Below are positions 44,507-55,461 of a stretch of DNA of 64,000 nt, in pieces; position 1 is the stretch's first letter, and the number at the start of each line of letters is the position of its first letter. The notes beneath the pieces were generated by a model. That model worked only from the letters and a program-made list of their open reading frames with translations. It searched no databases and was not told where the DNA came from. The stretch is taken from the NCBI GenBank assembly GCA_030867875.1, contig JAOWCC010000042.1, positions 186,001 through 250,000 of the forward strand, in the 5' to 3' direction. The translations under genes and the position numbers were made by a program. The DNA comes from Actinernus sp. WN-2022. Lineage: Eukaryota > Cnidaria > Anthozoa > Actiniaria > Actinernidae.

Positions 44507-46677
44507 GGGACCGTCATTTTTTATCAGGGGGGAAGGGGGAGGGAGCTGGTGAGTTTGAAGGGGGGGGGGGGGGGGGGGGGGTCACAAGAAAAATTGTGAC
44601 ATTACAGGGGGCCACGAGAAAACAAAGTTAAGGAAAGTTAAGTTAAACTCGGAAAGTAGTTAGAATGAAAAAGCTCAAAACTGTGTCATTCCACAAGTAA
44701 AACACTGGGAGAGTAGTTGTTTGCGCAATTTGTCATCTGTTCAACAGAAGATGAAACATCAAGTAACTTTGAAATCAAGGCGTTTAAATATTCAATATCA
44801 CGAGTACTATCGATTCATATACAATGCACACGGAAAACATTTTTATACTGATTGTGAAGTAGTTTGCTTTCAATTAACATTAACAATTGGAATACAAACT
44901 TATACTTTTATCATGATATGTCAGCAATATAATGGCATGACTGAATAACCCAGATTAGTTAATATGCTCATGATAATATTTGTCACCGATTGTGGTCAGT
45001 GAAGGATATTGTATCGAGAGGTTCGTTAAACCGGTGCTAGTTATACCAGGGTTGCACTTTATTACTTTTTTCAAAAACAAACAAAATATAATTTCCTCTC
45101 TTCCTCTCCTTTATCCACTTGTTTCTTTAATCTACATCAACATCCTGTTCCTCTGGAGAGGTCTCCACCTCACTGTCTATACGTCAGGTTCGCTATCACT
45201 ATCATCAGAAGAGCTGTCGGAGCTATTGCTATCATTACAACCATCGTCGTCGTCATCATCATCGTCCTGATTTGTTTCTATTGTATTTTCACTATATTCA
45301 TCTGGAAAAAGGTGTAAATAAACCTTGTCAAGAACAGTTTTTCGAACATTTGTCAAAATCCTACTTGATGCCTCGTTGCTTAGAATTCGAAGGTTTATCA
45401 TTTCGGCAATATATGGAGCATCACGATGCCAAAGGGATGTTGCAATTCTATCAACATCAGTGTGCGTTTCGGCTACGGTTAAAGATGGAGGGTATTTAAG
45501 AAACTATGGGAGCTCTTTCTCAAATGGATTCACCACGATTTTTTTCATAACACTCTTTTCTCCTTTCCTTGCTTTGCGTTTATTCTCCTTCTTTTTCCTA
45601 AATCTCTCTCTTCGAAATCTTTGTTTGATTCCCTTGAAGACTGGTGAATTCCTCAAGGGAAGAAGCAGCTCATGCGCTGAAGAAGAAGAGGGGAAGGGGC
45701 ATGAAGAAGAAGAGAAAGAGGATGACGACGACGACCGAGAAGTATCAACTGATGAGGATGGGATAATTCCAGAGTGTGACCAGGCAATTCTCGCTATGAT
45801 TGGCGATGATGATGTGGGATGACAATGTTCAAACGTCAAGTTATGGTAGAACTGTCACCAGAAGAATCCAGTCCGATTTCTTCTACTTTTGAAAAAAAAA
45901 CACAGCCTCCCAATGGAGAATAAATTCAATATCTGTCTCCAATGACTTAAACGTCTTACGCCGTTTCCAGAGGAGGATCAAATCGAGGGGCTAAAATTCT
46001 AAACAGGAGCTGCGTTTGATTCATCTTCAACTGACGCTTTGTATCAAGTTGGTTGGTTATCTCTAGAAAAAGTCGAACGAATTGGATGACGTAAGATCGG
46101 GAATCGACCCAGTCTTTTTCTTACGCGGTCATTGTTCAGGAAAGGTTCAAATTTTCACCATTTCAAACAAGCCTAGAACGTAGAGTATTCTATGTAAGCC
46201 AAACATTTCTTCGCAGAAGTACTCAAAACTTTTCAAAGATTCATATGTATAAAAATTGCAAAAGGGGTTAGGGTTTTGACAAAGGATAAAGCATATATAT
46301 GTGGATATTTGCAGAATAACTGAGTAAATAGAGAACTTTTAGACCATTTTATGATTGTAGCTATTTACGTGGATAATGTACATGGATGAATAAAGATTAA
46401 TTAATTGATTGTTATTATCAAGCTCCTTCTCGGGCTCATTGCCATGCTATTAAACACCAAAAATACCGTAGTCACCCAGACCAATAACTGAAATTGTTTC
46501 TGCACTTATAATTTTCATTATAATATTGGGGGGGGGGAGCACACGGAAAATATCTACATGGAGAGGGGGGTCATGCAAAACACTTAGCAAAGAGGGGGGA
46601 GACATGCCATTTTGTCCAAGCGAAGTACAAAATCCCACCAGCCCCTCCCCCCTCCTGATAAAAAAATGAACGGTCTC
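44507..46677. mobile_element. 2.2-kb Harbinger-like element with TAA duplication
   Basis: Ends GGGACCGTCATTTTTTATCA and a slightly diverged inverse (...TGAACGGTCTC), flanked by TAA on both sides (44504-44506, 46678-46680). G tracts (44559-44581; 46529-46537) lie just inside each end. It shares its first bases with the 269-bp MITE at 17013. No DDE transposase was found; the ORF at 45177-45839 is the only clear coding content. Confidence 0.75.
45177..45839 (-). pseudogene. Unknown ORF inside the Harbinger-like element, one in-frame stop
   Basis: A single minus-strand frame runs 221 codons with one TAG at 45504. Before it: Ser-rich (SSSVDTSRSSSSSSF) and strongly basic (KQRFRRERFRKKKENKRKAR, a likely nuclear signal) segments ending IVVNPFEKELP. 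After it: FLKYPPSLTVAETHTDVDRI, IAEMINLRILSNEASSRIL, KVYLHLFPDEYSE, then an Asp/Ser tail. The middle looks like a folded helical domain. No ATG opens the frame, so an upstream exon or decay is implied. Not a recognised Harbinger transposase or Myb protein; possibly captured host sequence. The opposite strand gives an acidic frame (45325-45822) as an alternative. Confidence 0.5.
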
Positions 46678-46850
46678 TAAGAAGTACACGGGTGCAAAAT
46701 GTTATGTGATGGTCAGCGGATTATACACAAGATTCGATATCCATTTTGTCAGTCAGGCGTACTAATACTCTAGTGTTCAATTGTCTTCGAGATTGTGGCC
46801 GATAATGTCTATTGCCAGTCTACTAACTGAGAGTACTAAGCTGAGCAGTA

Positions 46851-47389
46851 TTATATCTTAATGCCTTCTTCCATTTTGTGCGCAGACAGTTTAGCATATC
46901 GACCATACACGGTCCTGATTTGTTCAACACCAAACGGACCGTAGACAAAGATCTTTTCACTGGGAAATCCCAACTCATACAGACTATGAATTGAGGACAA
47001 AACCATGGCGGGTCCACCACAAATGAGAATCTGGCAGAAACTGAACTCCTTGGGGGTAGGGAGAGCATTCTGTATCATCTCCGTACCAATATATCCCTCC
47101 TCTCCCTTCCACTGGATGTCTGTTACCTCACCCAGAGTGTAAGACACCTTTATCTGGGAGTCTTTTCCTTGGTAAGAAAATATCTCATCTTTGTACAGGA
47201 TTTCAGACTCGCTCTCGGCGTAGAAGAGGGCTGAGACCAAGGTCTTGTCATCCGGGTTCTTTGTGACGTCACGGAGGAGTTGAACGGCAGGCGTACAGCC
47301 AATACCGCTGGTCAACAGGATCAAGTGCTTGATAGTATTCGGGGTGTACTCATATCCACCACAGGGGCCTTTGAATCGTACAACGTCAC
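46851..47389 (-). CDS. Fusion gene exon 11, NAD(P)-binding domain and stop
   Basis: 539 bases, acceptor TCCTAG. Encodes DVVRFKGPCGGYEYTP, the nucleotide-binding GIGCTP loop, ALFYAESESEILYKDEI, GYIGTEMIQ, ICGGPAMV and FVYGPFGVEQIRTVYGR, then the stop TAA at 46851-46853. The tail after CGGPAMV is longer than in cytochrome b5 reductases, which end soon after that motif. Confidence 0.88.
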
Positions 47390-50300
47390 CTAGGAGACAT
47401 CAGAGAGGAAAGGGGTAACATATTTACTATGTATGGAAGTTAACTTCAAGTCAGCGTCTCTAGAAGAACTTGTGATGAACTTTGATTGACGTTTTGAGTA
47501 CAGAGAAACCTTACCATGCCCTGAAATAGCGAACCAAAGTATAAAGCAAACGAGCCGTCATGTTAAAGGGTTCGACGACCTGTCACGAATGCTCTGGTGC
47601 AAGCGAATCGGGTGTTGATCTTTACACTGCAAACAATACACATGCGTATAAAAGTTCACTTCATCAAGTAAGGTGCACATTTATAAATTTACCTGACTGT
47701 AGAGCATGAAATTTGTCAGAAAGCGGGCCTTGTGTCTCGTGCTTCAGGACTACCCTGACCTCGCCGTACCCGACTGCAGATGACACGGGAGACAAACTTC
47801 TCTCATACGCAACACTTCCTGGTCCATTAGAGAACACCTTAACCTTAACGTACTGACCAGAAAAACAACCGAGGTGATCAGTAGGGTGAGGTAAGGAGAA
47901 CTTGTATTCCACCACCTCTCCCCATAGGATTTTTCTGGCCTCCAGTTTAAGTGGAGTATAGGTGTCTGGGTTCAGGGCTGGTTTGTGTTCAATGCCAGTT
48001 GCATCGACGGATGGGCCTTTCTTGGCGGCGGGAACTGTATTAAATGGATTGTCAAACTCGGAATCCTGGTAAGGTTCGGGCTGCTGGTCAGCACTTTTTT
48101 CTTCAATCTCAGCCTCTTTCAACAATTTTTCAGCCAGTACCTTCTTCTCGCCACTTGTTAGCTTTCTAACTTCGGCTGTGATGACTTTGTGATTTGGAAC
48201 TCTCGCCCTATATAAAGACAATGAAAAACAATAAATCAACCTAGCTTGTTGATTCAGCACAGAACTGGCAAGATCTTAAGTCCTTGGACTATTCCATATC
48301 AAAATTATTGCACACAGAAGAGGATGTTCTATTTATACATCAAAATGCTAGAAATTTATTGTCCTATTTGAATCCGTAGGTAAGAAGTCAGTTCAATTAA
48401 GCATGCGTATTCAAGCTAAACCAGTTTTCCTCTTCTTGGTAGTTCATAAACAAGTAACGTCTTGTAAAATTTCATTCCACCCAGCGTAAGGAAATTCAAA
48501 TTTGCCATGTAGAAATCTTAACAAAATCACTCCAAACTGTTTCCAGTCGCAGATTAGATGCCCGGGGGGGGGGGGGGGGGGGATCCCATATAAAAGGGGT
48601 AGGGATGCTCGTTGGACGTTTTCGATTTGACCCCTAAGAGGTACTAAAATGGGCATGGCTCAAGCTTATTTTGACCCCTAAAAGATAATAAAAATGTAAA
48701 TTGATAACAGCTTTTTTGTTCAATTGACACCCGACCCCTAAAAGGTACCGCTTTACAAAGAAATGTCCGTGTTTGATGGTGGATACCCTAAGTGGTACCA
48801 AACTCCTGATTTTGACCCCAAAAAGGTACGACGAGCATCCATGTACCCTTCACATAAGGGAGTTCCCCCCCCCCCCCCCGGGATTAGATGTTGGTTAACT
48901 TAGATTCGAGGGTACGAAGAAGTTATGAATTGTTTTATTCGCTAAAAAGGCGAAATAGCTCCCAAAACCGTGTGTTTTCGAGTGAGTAATGCGAGCCATA
49001 CTGTCTGGAAGTCAGGTCACCCGTAATCAATGTATGTAGGCTTTTGTACGCAATGACTCAGTTTGATATGCTTTATCTTCATATTGCATGGAGTATAAGA
49101 GGGTTTAATTTTCACATAGTACCCTAGGTGTAAACAATTCTTTCACGAGCCGGGAAAAGACCAAGGACATAGAAAATACTTAGGAATTCAGATATAGGTA
49201 ATCCCTACTGATTTCTTTCTTTACAACTCCCGCAAATGTTTTGATCTATTCGCATAGTTTCCGAGACTCCCAAAAGACTCTTGAACGAACAGACTCGAAA
49301 TGATTCTAAACAAGGGAAGCAGTCGGAAGCCACGATGTAGTCTAAGTATACGTACCACAAATCGAGGGAGCTGAGTCCATAAAGAGCCGTAAAACCAATC
49401 TGTTGCCTGACGACTTCGTTACTTGTTGACATCACCCAGCCTGCCTTGCTGTCTCTGTAGAGTCTTTCCAAACCTGAGATATAATGAAAAGTGAGAAGAA
49501 ATCCATGTGAGTTTGAGTCATGCAGGTTTGACCAAAATTAGCGAACATATCACCCAATTTACTATTTTTTGTCGGAAAAACATTCGTCATAAAGTTGCTT
49601 TTTAAAAATAGTCTTACATAAACCAAGACACTGCATAAAATCCTTTTTTTTGTCTTTTCATTTTATTGGGTAAACTGAGAAAACCACAATGCATCTTGAT
49701 CCTTCTATCTACACCACAATGCACCATGATTCTCAACGTACCATGATCCTCACATGTGGACCACAATGCACCATGATCCTACCATGTGGACCACAATGCA
49801 CCATGATCCTCACAGGTGGACCACAATGCACCATGATCCTCACATGTGGACAATAATGCACCGTGATACTCCCATGTGGACCACAATGCACCTTATTCCT
49901 GCTGTTTGGGCCACAATGCGTCTTAACCATCCTATCTAAAACAAAATGCTTCTTGCAACCTGCTCTTAACCAAAATTATATAAAAAAATATGGGATGGCT
50001 TTCCTTATATTCTTTTCAAGTTGTCTATCATCAAGACGTTCTTAAAAATATATATTGACTTCTTAATGAGAGACATAATAACGACTAACCTTCTGCAGTG
50101 ATGTTGAATCCAAGATGGCGGATGCTTCTCAAAATATGCCCTACCCGTACCAGCTGGGAAAACCTCGTTCCCAGGAGTATTTGTACGAATAATCCAAGAT
50201 GGCGTCGAAAAGTGCACCTGGTACAGGCTGGTGGGATTCGGCCGTTGATTGGCTAGACATTTCTCGCGCGCTGATTGGAGAATGTTTTTCGAATAGCGGG

Positions 50301-53300
50301 TGTACTCTTGATTAAAAAAATAACTGTTGATGTCGTATTTGTCATTGCGTGTGAAAATTCGTTGAAAACAACTAAAACAACTAAAACATCGCAAGTACTT
50401 AGCGTTTTTGCCTTTCAGTTCACTACTCGCCTCAAAACTGGATAAAAGTAGACCTCTGGAATCATACTTAACTCTTTGTCGTGTGATCGTGTGTGCGCTC
50501 AATTGGTGAAATCCTGAGTGCTAACTCAACCCTCTCCCCTCAATTCAAGTTTGGCTAGCCCGGGGTAGTTAAATACTGCTGACCTTTTAAGCCGAGGCTC
50601 AAACTTTCCCCACAATGCCATTCGGGAGAATTCTACGTACTCGTCGACGGTAGGTATCGCTACTTTTGTAGGGTTACCAATGAAATGTGCTCTAATTTTG
50701 GAGAAAAATGCCACTGTCAGAAAGCTAGAGGACATCATTAAGTCTGAGGACGGTTGAAAAGTACTTGGTTTGTTTCTAGCAGGCTTTGTGAGGGGGTTTC
50801 CCAGGGTTTTCCTGTTGTGTTTGTGCTTTCAGACACAGGAAAAAAATATTCAATGAAATCCTGCAGTTGGCAGTCTTTTACCCCTGCTCAACCTATCAGG
50901 ATGTGTTTTTGTCAGTTTAAAGCAACGGCTTGAGTCCAAATCACCGCCCTTCGTTGTAGGGGTAAAAGACTTATAAAAAAAACCTACAGGAGTCCCAGAG
51001 GGGGAGACTCCTTGTGGAATTTTGTTCATTACCCAGCATGCAATTGGAGGTGGGTACAGGAGAACGTGGTGGAGAGAAATGCAGTGACAATAATCACGCG
51101 GTTCACAGTCGCTTGGTGTGTTTTGTGCCAAAAAAACCTGGTGGTTGGAAAGATTAAAGAAGGTACTGTAACAACTGAGTGCTGATTTTGTGTTGGCTTT
51201 TGATTTCAAGTGCGAATGGGAAGGGTGTTTTGAGCCGATTTTTAGCTCCTTAAAATTCGTGAAAATCGAAGAAACAAAACGATCGCCAAAACAATTGAGC
51301 TTTTCTCCATAGTGAAAGAGTCGAGCGATCCCTGTTATAGTTCTGACTTTGAAGCCATTCATCCCTTCGCATAATATCACAACATCGTCTTTCCAGCATG
51401 TCTAGATGTGATGCAATATTTTTTCTCATATCGGACTAATGCGTCCGATATTTACAGGCTCGGACGGTAAAGAGTTAAACCGTTAACTGTTATTCAGCGA
51501 TGATGAATCCAGGATAACGGATGCTTCTTAAAATATGCCCATACATTGCCCCCCCCCCCCCCCCCCCCAGTACTCCCTATAATGGACTATACGGGGGGGC
51601 TCCGCCCGAAATGGGTACCTTTTCAGGCTGGAGGTATATAAAAGGGTAGAAATTTCACGAGTTGAAGTATAGAAAAGGGTAGGGAAAAACTGTCATTTAG
51701 GTATGTAAAAGGGCCTTTCAAAATATATCGAACAGACGCACCTAACGGCTGATTCATCCAAGTATTTTAAGGGGTTACTCAAGTGAAAAGTTTAGTAAAA
51801 GGTATATGAAAGGGTTACCTTTTCTCTCAAAAATGGTAAATAAAAGGGTAAGGGTTTGGACCTCGAGGCGGAGCCTCCCCGTATAAAAAAATGTTGAGTA
51901 CCCCCCTCCCCCCGGGATACATTGGGCATATTTTTGGGACACAAGAATACCAGGGGTACTTTCGACGCCATCTTGGATTAGGCGCGTACAAGATTGTGTT
52001 TATTGATGCCCCTATGTAGACCACAATGCACCTTGATCATAAAAACAATTATTCAAGTATAGAATCAAGAATACCATTCAATTGTGTAAATATCTAAAAC
52101 TAAATTAGAAAAAACCTCAGCAACGGAAACAGCCTTATATCTATATTCCCTTAAAAGATTATCTTGATAAAATCCAGCTTACAGAAAATAAGTTTCTTAC
52201 CAAGATCTGTTTTGTACCCTGCCCCTCCACAAGCATGTAACATCTTCTCACTGACGAACGCAGCGACGGCCGCCGATTTGGCTTTGAGTTGTGTGCACCA
52301 ATGAAGCATACAAAGCCTAAAGCTAAAAAAGTTACAGAATAAGGTTTCTATATCCAATAGGACATAGTACCGCTTGTACAACATCATGCAACTAACTAAC
52401 AGTGAGACCATGAGCACTAGTGTTGTATCAAGTCAACAGAAACCAAAAACACTTAAGAAGTATCGTTGTTTTAGCATAAATAATCCATAGACCACTCGAA
52501 TAAATAATGGCGTCTAATTTCTTTAGGTCCGAAAATTTCCGAATGGTTAAAACTAACTATGCTGCGCTGTGGTTACAGCGAAATACGTCTTTGAGCCCGG
52601 CCTGTAGATTCATTTTAGAGTACTAAACATTAACATTTCAGATGCTGTAGTATTACTTATTTCAACGGTGCTTCAAGTTGAAATTTCCGATATTTCCGAA
52701 GGACAGAAGATTGGCAAAAGATTCAAGCCGAAATTTGTTGAGTATATGATTAACAACAATTCATACCGGTTTGTCTTGCAATTCTGGGTAAATTCGAACT
52801 CGTGAGTTTTCAAAGAGCTCAAATTGCACAAATTTATCCCGAATTGCACTCGAAACCATATGAATTGCACTCGAAACCATATGAATTGCACTCGAAACCA
52901 TATGAATTGCACTCGAAACCATATGATACAAATTGGACGCCATTTTTCGAATGGCACTATACATATGCATGTTTATGTTTCTTTCCAACTTAGCCACCGA
53001 CTTATACCGAGAAAACCTGCAAGTTCTAGGACGGTTGGCTCGAATCCTGCACACCGCTTGAGGCAGTTTTTTTCTTTCGATGTCACTTCACTTCTTTACT
53101 GTTGACATGTTAGTTTCCTAGTTACAAGAGTATGAATAGGTCTTAGACATCCAGAGTCCCTAACCCTATCAAATTTCAAGTTTTCGGACTTTGAAATGAC
53201 TATCGCGAAAACTCGCAAGCTGATTGGCTGATTGGCGCAAAAATATTCAATACACCGGCTACACTTGTACTTTTACCCACTATCCTTTGCGCGCGAAAAA

Positions 53301-54834
53301 CTTTAAATCCGCGGTAGAAATGTTTTAAATCTTAAAAACAAGCTAGTACAAGTGCTGCTGCAAATACACTGTCATACACTCGCATCCGGCTCGAGATTGT
53401 ATAGACCGATACAACACTCCCGCTCATGTTGTAAACACTACATACAGGAGTCCTACCTTGCCATTTCATCCGACCGGGATAGGAGAAGTCAGTGATCGGT
53501 TGTAAGACCTCCCTTCAACAGAAACTAGCATAGTGTTTGTTGGATACAGAACTGATGATTATAAAAACATCAGTGTTTGTACCAGGATACAAGTATCTGA
53601 ATATCAGTGATACAGACCGGCGTTGATGTTTTATTAATCAGTATCTGTTTTACTAATAAAACTCTGATGTTATATCAATTAGTATTCAGGCCCTGTTAAG
53701 GGGTCTGAATAATCCGTAATCCTGGTTAAATTTTGGAAATAATCCGTATCTTTATTTTGTAAACGCAAATATCCGTAAGTCATCGATGTGATAATAATCC
53801 GTAATCCTAAATTCCAACACAAATAATCCGTAATCTTTTTATTTAGTTGCCAATAATCCGTATCCATTCTCTAAAAACCCTAATAATCCGTAATCAGCCT
53901 TTGGCACATCATGCTAGCATTATTTTGAGCATTTTAGCAAGGTCAAAGCATCGAGAATAATGCCAGCATTTTAGCAAAGAAATTTTGTAACCAGTATTAT
54001 GCATTAATTATCCATTATCCAAACTATTTATTTAAAAGCGAAAACCTCCTCAGAAAAAAACACGAAAAACTGCGGCGAGAGGACCTGGGTCTTGTCAGTC
54101 CCAGCACTTTTACTGGTCAGCAGTTTTTGCACGCGGGAGTGCAGTCGCCATTTGGTATATACTTCATGGTAGTGTTTCGTTCCATATAGTCCCCTGCATA
54201 ATCATTTTCTTTACTGTTTTACAGTATTATGCAGGGAGACTATATGGAACGAAACACTACCATGAAGTATATACCCGCCATTTTGTTTATGTTATGTATG
54301 TTTTATGTGTTTTTTAATTAGTGTCTTGGTAATTTTCGAGCATTTTAGCAAGCTTGTTCCAAGGATTTTAGTAAAGAATTTGAGCATTAAGCATTGGCAT
54401 TTTAGTCAAGAATTTGAGCATTAAGCTTTTGGCATTTTAGCAAAAAAAAACAGAAGCATATTGTGCCAAAGCCTACTAACAGGGCATTGTATCAGATATA
54501 CATACGTATACAGACACTGCTATTTTATTAAAATCAGTTCTGTAGCAAACAAACGCTAGTGTCTGTCAAGTACGGACAAAGGTATCAGAATAGAGGATTT
54601 ATGTGTGTTATTTTGACTGTGTTATGTTCGCAAGTGATTCTGGTCAAATGTACAAAAACCGCCATATTATTCTGTATGGTGAATTATGGTGTAAACTAAC
54701 CTTCGGGTGGCGTGTGTCCCGTCAGCATACATACTCCAGTCATTGCCATTGGTCGCTTGATCCAACCCTTGAGCGACGCTAAATGCCATAAGGCGCGACG
54801 CATTTGTCTCGATTATGCACTCGCCGACGTAGTC
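46851..54834 (-). CDS. ACAD-reductase fusion gene, exons 7-11 (3' part; 5' exons beyond the right edge)
   Basis: Five exons (54834-54701, 52316-52201, 49473-49356, 48207-47693, 47389-46851) total 1422 bases: 473 residues and a stop. Residues 1-122 are the ACAD C-terminal helical domain (DYVGECIIETNASRLMAF, HACGGAGYKTDLG, LERLYRDSKAGWVMSTSNEV). After a linker of about 80 residues comes an FAD-binding barrel (GQYVKVKVFS, YERSLSPVSS) and an NAD(P)-binding domain (LLTSGIGCTPAVQLLRDV, ICGGPAMVLSSIHSL, EKIFVYGPFG). The reductase family moves electrons between NAD(P)H, FAD and a partner; fused to an ACAD it could couple acyl-CoA redox to NAD(P)H without ETF. That coupling is inference. All junction phases agree, so the fusion is not a frame artefact. 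No peroxisomal C-terminal signal (ends EEGIKI). Confidence 0.85.
47693..48207 (-). CDS. Fusion gene exon 10, linker and FAD-binding domain
   Basis: 515 bases, acceptor TATATAG, donor TCAG|GTAAAT. It joins exon 9 through a split Trp codon. The first 80 residues are a charged linker with a helical basic/acidic stretch (KKVLAEKLLKEAEIEEKS); then LEARKILWGEVVEYKFSLPH, GCFSGQYVKVKV and RSLSPVSS, the FAD-contacting RxxSPxS variant, and KHETQGPLSDKFHALQSG. Confidence 0.87.
48561..48882. mobile_element. hAT-like MITE with perfect 8-bp duplication
   Basis: CCCGGGGG... (18 G) at left, ...CCCCCGGG at right, flanked by ATTAGATG on both sides (48553-48560, 48883-48890). The inside is a partial palindrome with GACCCCTAAAAGGTAC words. 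It lies in intron 9 of the fusion gene. Confidence 0.88.
49356..49473 (-). CDS. Fusion gene exon 9, end of the ACAD domain
   Basis: 118 bases, acceptor ATCTCAG, donor TG|GTACGT. Encodes LERLYRDSKAGWVMSTSNEV then VRQQIGFTALYGLSSLDLW. The RLYRD motif is standard for ACADs. The place where medium-chain ACADs carry the catalytic Glu of YEGT reads MSTSNE here. Confidence 0.87.
49685..49945. repeat. 30-bp minisatellite, about 8 copies
   Basis: Unit CACATGTGGACCACAATGCA plus CCATGATCCT. A stray unit (ATGTAGACCACAATGCACCT) sits at 52015. Located in intron 8 of the fusion gene. Confidence 0.85.
49946..51548. other. Intron 8 sequence with old repeats
   Basis: A 165-codon minus-strand frame (50005-50502) overlaps repeat text (CCAAGATGGCG twice, AAAACCTCGTTCCCAGG) and has no domain. 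A second frame (50850-51380) is likewise unsupported. Text at 50095-50210 is related to 51480-51548 and 51925-51985. Confidence 0.4.
51549..51916. mobile_element. hAT-like MITE with perfect 8-bp duplication
   Basis: C tract at left, CCCCCCGGG at right, flanked by ATACATTG on both sides (51541-51548, 51917-51924). Interior matches 20756-21207 (inverted) and 35261-35526. In intron 8. Confidence 0.88.
52201..52316 (-). CDS. Fusion gene exon 8
   Basis: 116 bases, acceptor TTTAG, donor TTG|GTAAGA. Encodes LCMLHWCTQLKAKSAAVAAF and VSEKMLHACGGAGYKTDLG; the CGGAGY segment is a well-known ACAD turn near the flavin. Confidence 0.88.
52840..52926. repeat. 21-bp tandem repeat, four copies
   Basis: Perfect units of GAATTGCACTCGAAACCATA plus T. 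In intron 7; produces spurious repetitive frames. Confidence 0.9.
53100..54145. repeat. Intron 7 with dispersed AATAATCCGTAATC and CATTTTAGCA words
   Basis: AATAATCCGTA(A)TC occurs about seven times irregularly at 53709-53895, and GAGCATTTTAGCAA-like words recur at 53927-53975 and again at 54340-54445. No gene recognised between exons 7 and 8. Confidence 0.55.
54154..54275. mobile_element. Foldback element with perfect 8-bp duplication
   Basis: Arms GGTATATACTTCATGGTAGT with continued match (about 50 bp each), flanked by CGCCATTT on both sides (54146-54153, 54276-54283). hAT-type duplication length; the termini differ from the CCCGGG family. Confidence 0.85.
54701..54834 (-). CDS. Fusion gene exon 7
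   Basis: 134 bases, acceptor CTTAAG, donor AG|GTTAGT. Encodes DYVGECIIETNASRLMAFSV then AQGLDQATNGNDWSMYADGT, HATRR: the second helix of the ACAD C-terminal domain. Begins in phase 0. Confidence 0.85.
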
Positions 54835-55033
54835 CTTAAGGGGCACGAGAGAGAGGGAGGCACATTCTATAGTGAGATTTAATTTACCCAAGCGCGCAAT
54901 AAGATATCTTGAAATCTGATTGGTTCCCATAGACCATATTCAAAATTGCGGTCCTAATTTGCATATTATTGTCATAAACATAGCTTATTTGGTGAAGTAT
55001 AGATACCATCATGTATTGTGTTATACTATATAG

Positions 55034-55073
55034 TAATAGTAATGATAATAATAATAATAATAATAATAATAAT
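55034..55073. repeat. (AAT)n microsatellite
   Basis: About twelve TAA units with little variation. Confidence 0.9.
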
Positions 55074-55461
55074 CTTTATACAGACGGCCTACACATTACC
55101 ATAAGCGCGTTTCGGTAGGGCTCTGTATAAGTAATGACTGAGAGTTTCATCTTGAATTTGTGCAAAGATATCACGGTATTTTGAAACTAGCAAGATCATG
55201 AAAGCGACTAGTCAGGCAACTTTTAGTTCTGGCCATACAAAACTCTATAAATTGAGATCTCAATAACTTAGTATCATATTAACCTAAACAACTAATATAT
55301 AACTAATGGTGATATTTAATGTGGAAGCACTTAACAGTCACCTACTGCACATTTACCCATTAAACTAAGAATCACCATTTTAGATGTATAAGGTCTGTGA
55401 AGTCTCTTGTGGACAAAGGTGAGGGGGCGGCATATATAACGTTTGTAATGTAATGTAATGT

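Noticed and set aside
46450..46689. Short minus-strand frame with Pro/Ser-rich text
   Set aside because: It covers the terminal G tract and inverted repeat of the Harbinger-like element.
49733..49939. Repetitive His/Thr/Met frames
   Set aside because: Direct consequence of the 30-bp minisatellite.
50005..51380. Two minus-strand frames of 165 and 176 codons
   Set aside because: They overlap repeat sequence in intron 8 of the fusion gene, have no domain and no splice logic with neighbouring exons.
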